From assembly GCA_947176755.1 (NCBI GenBank), contig CAMWRW010000004.1, positions 1 through 64,000 on the forward strand: a stretch of DNA of 64,000 nt. Reading direction: 5' to 3'. Below are positions 63,349 through 64,000 of the stretch, one piece after another (position 1 is the stretch's first letter; every line of letters begins with the position of its first letter). The notes beneath the pieces were generated by a model, which was not told the DNA's origin, did not search any database, and worked only from the letters and a program-made list of their open reading frames with translations. A program made the translations under genes and the position numbers. The stretch comes from an uncultured Porphyromonadaceae bacterium. GTDB lineage: Bacteria; Bacteroidota; Bacteroidia; Bacteroidales; Muribaculaceae.

Positions 63349-64000
63349 ATGAATTTATCATTATTCATAAAGCGGCCGGTGCTGTCGACCGTGATCTCGA
63401 TATTTATCGTGATCTTCGGTTTGCTGGGACTTGCATCGCTGCCAATCGAACAGTATCCCAATATTGCACCGCCGACGATCAGCGTCAGCACGACCTACAC
63501 CGGAGCAAATGCTCAGAGTGTGCTGAACTCAGTGATTGCGCCTCTTGAGGAACAGATCAACGGAGCGGAAAACATGGACTACATGTATTCCACAGCCTCC
63601 AATAACGGTTCAGCGCAGATTCAGGTATATTTCAAAGCCGGTACGGACCCGGATATGGCGGCGGTAGATGTTCAGAACCGAGTTGCCAAAGCGGCGGCGT
63701 TCCTTCCTGCGGAAGTGAATCAGGTTGGTGTGACCACTTCAAAGCGCCAGTCGTCAATGCTAATGGTGTTCAACGTATATGACGAAACCGGCAAGTATTC
63801 CCAGGAGTTTGTAGAAAACTACATGGCAATCAATATCGTTCCTGCGATCAAGCGTGTATACGGAGTTGGTGAGGCCATGGTGATGGGAGCCGACTACTCC
63901 ATGCGTATATGGCTGAAGCCTAACGTGATGGCCCAATACTCGCTGATGCCCTCCGACATTACGGCGGCGCTTGCAGAGCAGAACATCGAGGCAGCCCCCG
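63349..64000 (+). CDS. RND efflux inner-membrane transporter (AcrB/HAE1 family), 3' truncated by window
   Basis: MNLSLFIKRPVLSTVISIFIVIFGLLGLASLPIEQYPNIAPPTISVSTTYTGANAQSVLNSVIAPLEEQINGAENMDYMYSTASNNGSAQIQVYFKAGTDPDMAAVDVQNRV; runs to window end. Confidence 0.95.
   Translation, partial: MNLSLFIKRPVLSTVISIFIVIFGLLGLASLPIEQYPNIAPPTISVSTTYTGANAQSVLNSVIAPLEEQINGAENMDYMYSTASNNGSAQIQVYFKAGTDPDMAAVDVQNRVAKAAAFLPAEVNQVGVTTSKRQSSMLMVFNVYDETGKYSQEFVENYMAINIVPAIKRVYGVGEAMVMGADYSMRIWLKPNVMAQYSLMPSDITAALAEQNIEAAP

Overview
This 64-kb window is a gene-dense, mostly housekeeping stretch of a Bacteroidales-type chromosome. The lineage (possibly Muribaculaceae-like) is inferred from TTTG/TAnnTTTG promoters, SprA, and the DegP/SPOR/OmpP1 families. 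I read about 38 intact genes, two of them cut by the window edges (thiC and an RND pump). They include thiC-thiH, Fe/Mn-SOD, a CotH-kinase protein divergent from a secreted GH13 amylase, groES-groEL, dapA-dnaG, a NatAB-like ABC exporter, an NfnAB-like flavoprotein pair, a ROK kinase, clpB, a secreted Fn3/T9SS-like protein, degP, folE-SPOR-tpiA, dnaE, trxA, NlpC/P60-OmpP1, a low-complexity GWG/SNR-rich protein, miaA plus an uncharacterised membrane protein, DPP-IV, proS, DUF4293, ABC-F, M13 peptidase-aroE-comEC, ruvA-sprA, recR-GNAT, rsfS-ftsH and the start of an RND efflux operon. I found no rRNA, tRNA, CRISPR array, prophage or complete transposon. No clear-cut new multi-gene system is visible. 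The best leads are: (1) a CotH-kinase protein with CBM26-like and duplicated SusE/F-like modules next to an amylase; (2) an unusually long noncoding gap upstream of clpB with TIR-like inverted repeats; (3) an orphan membrane protein coupled to miaA; (4) repeat-bearing low-complexity secreted protein DNA; (5) a probable electron-bifurcating Nfn pair likely to be mis-annotated as GltD. All family calls come from reading motifs by eye; no database search was run.
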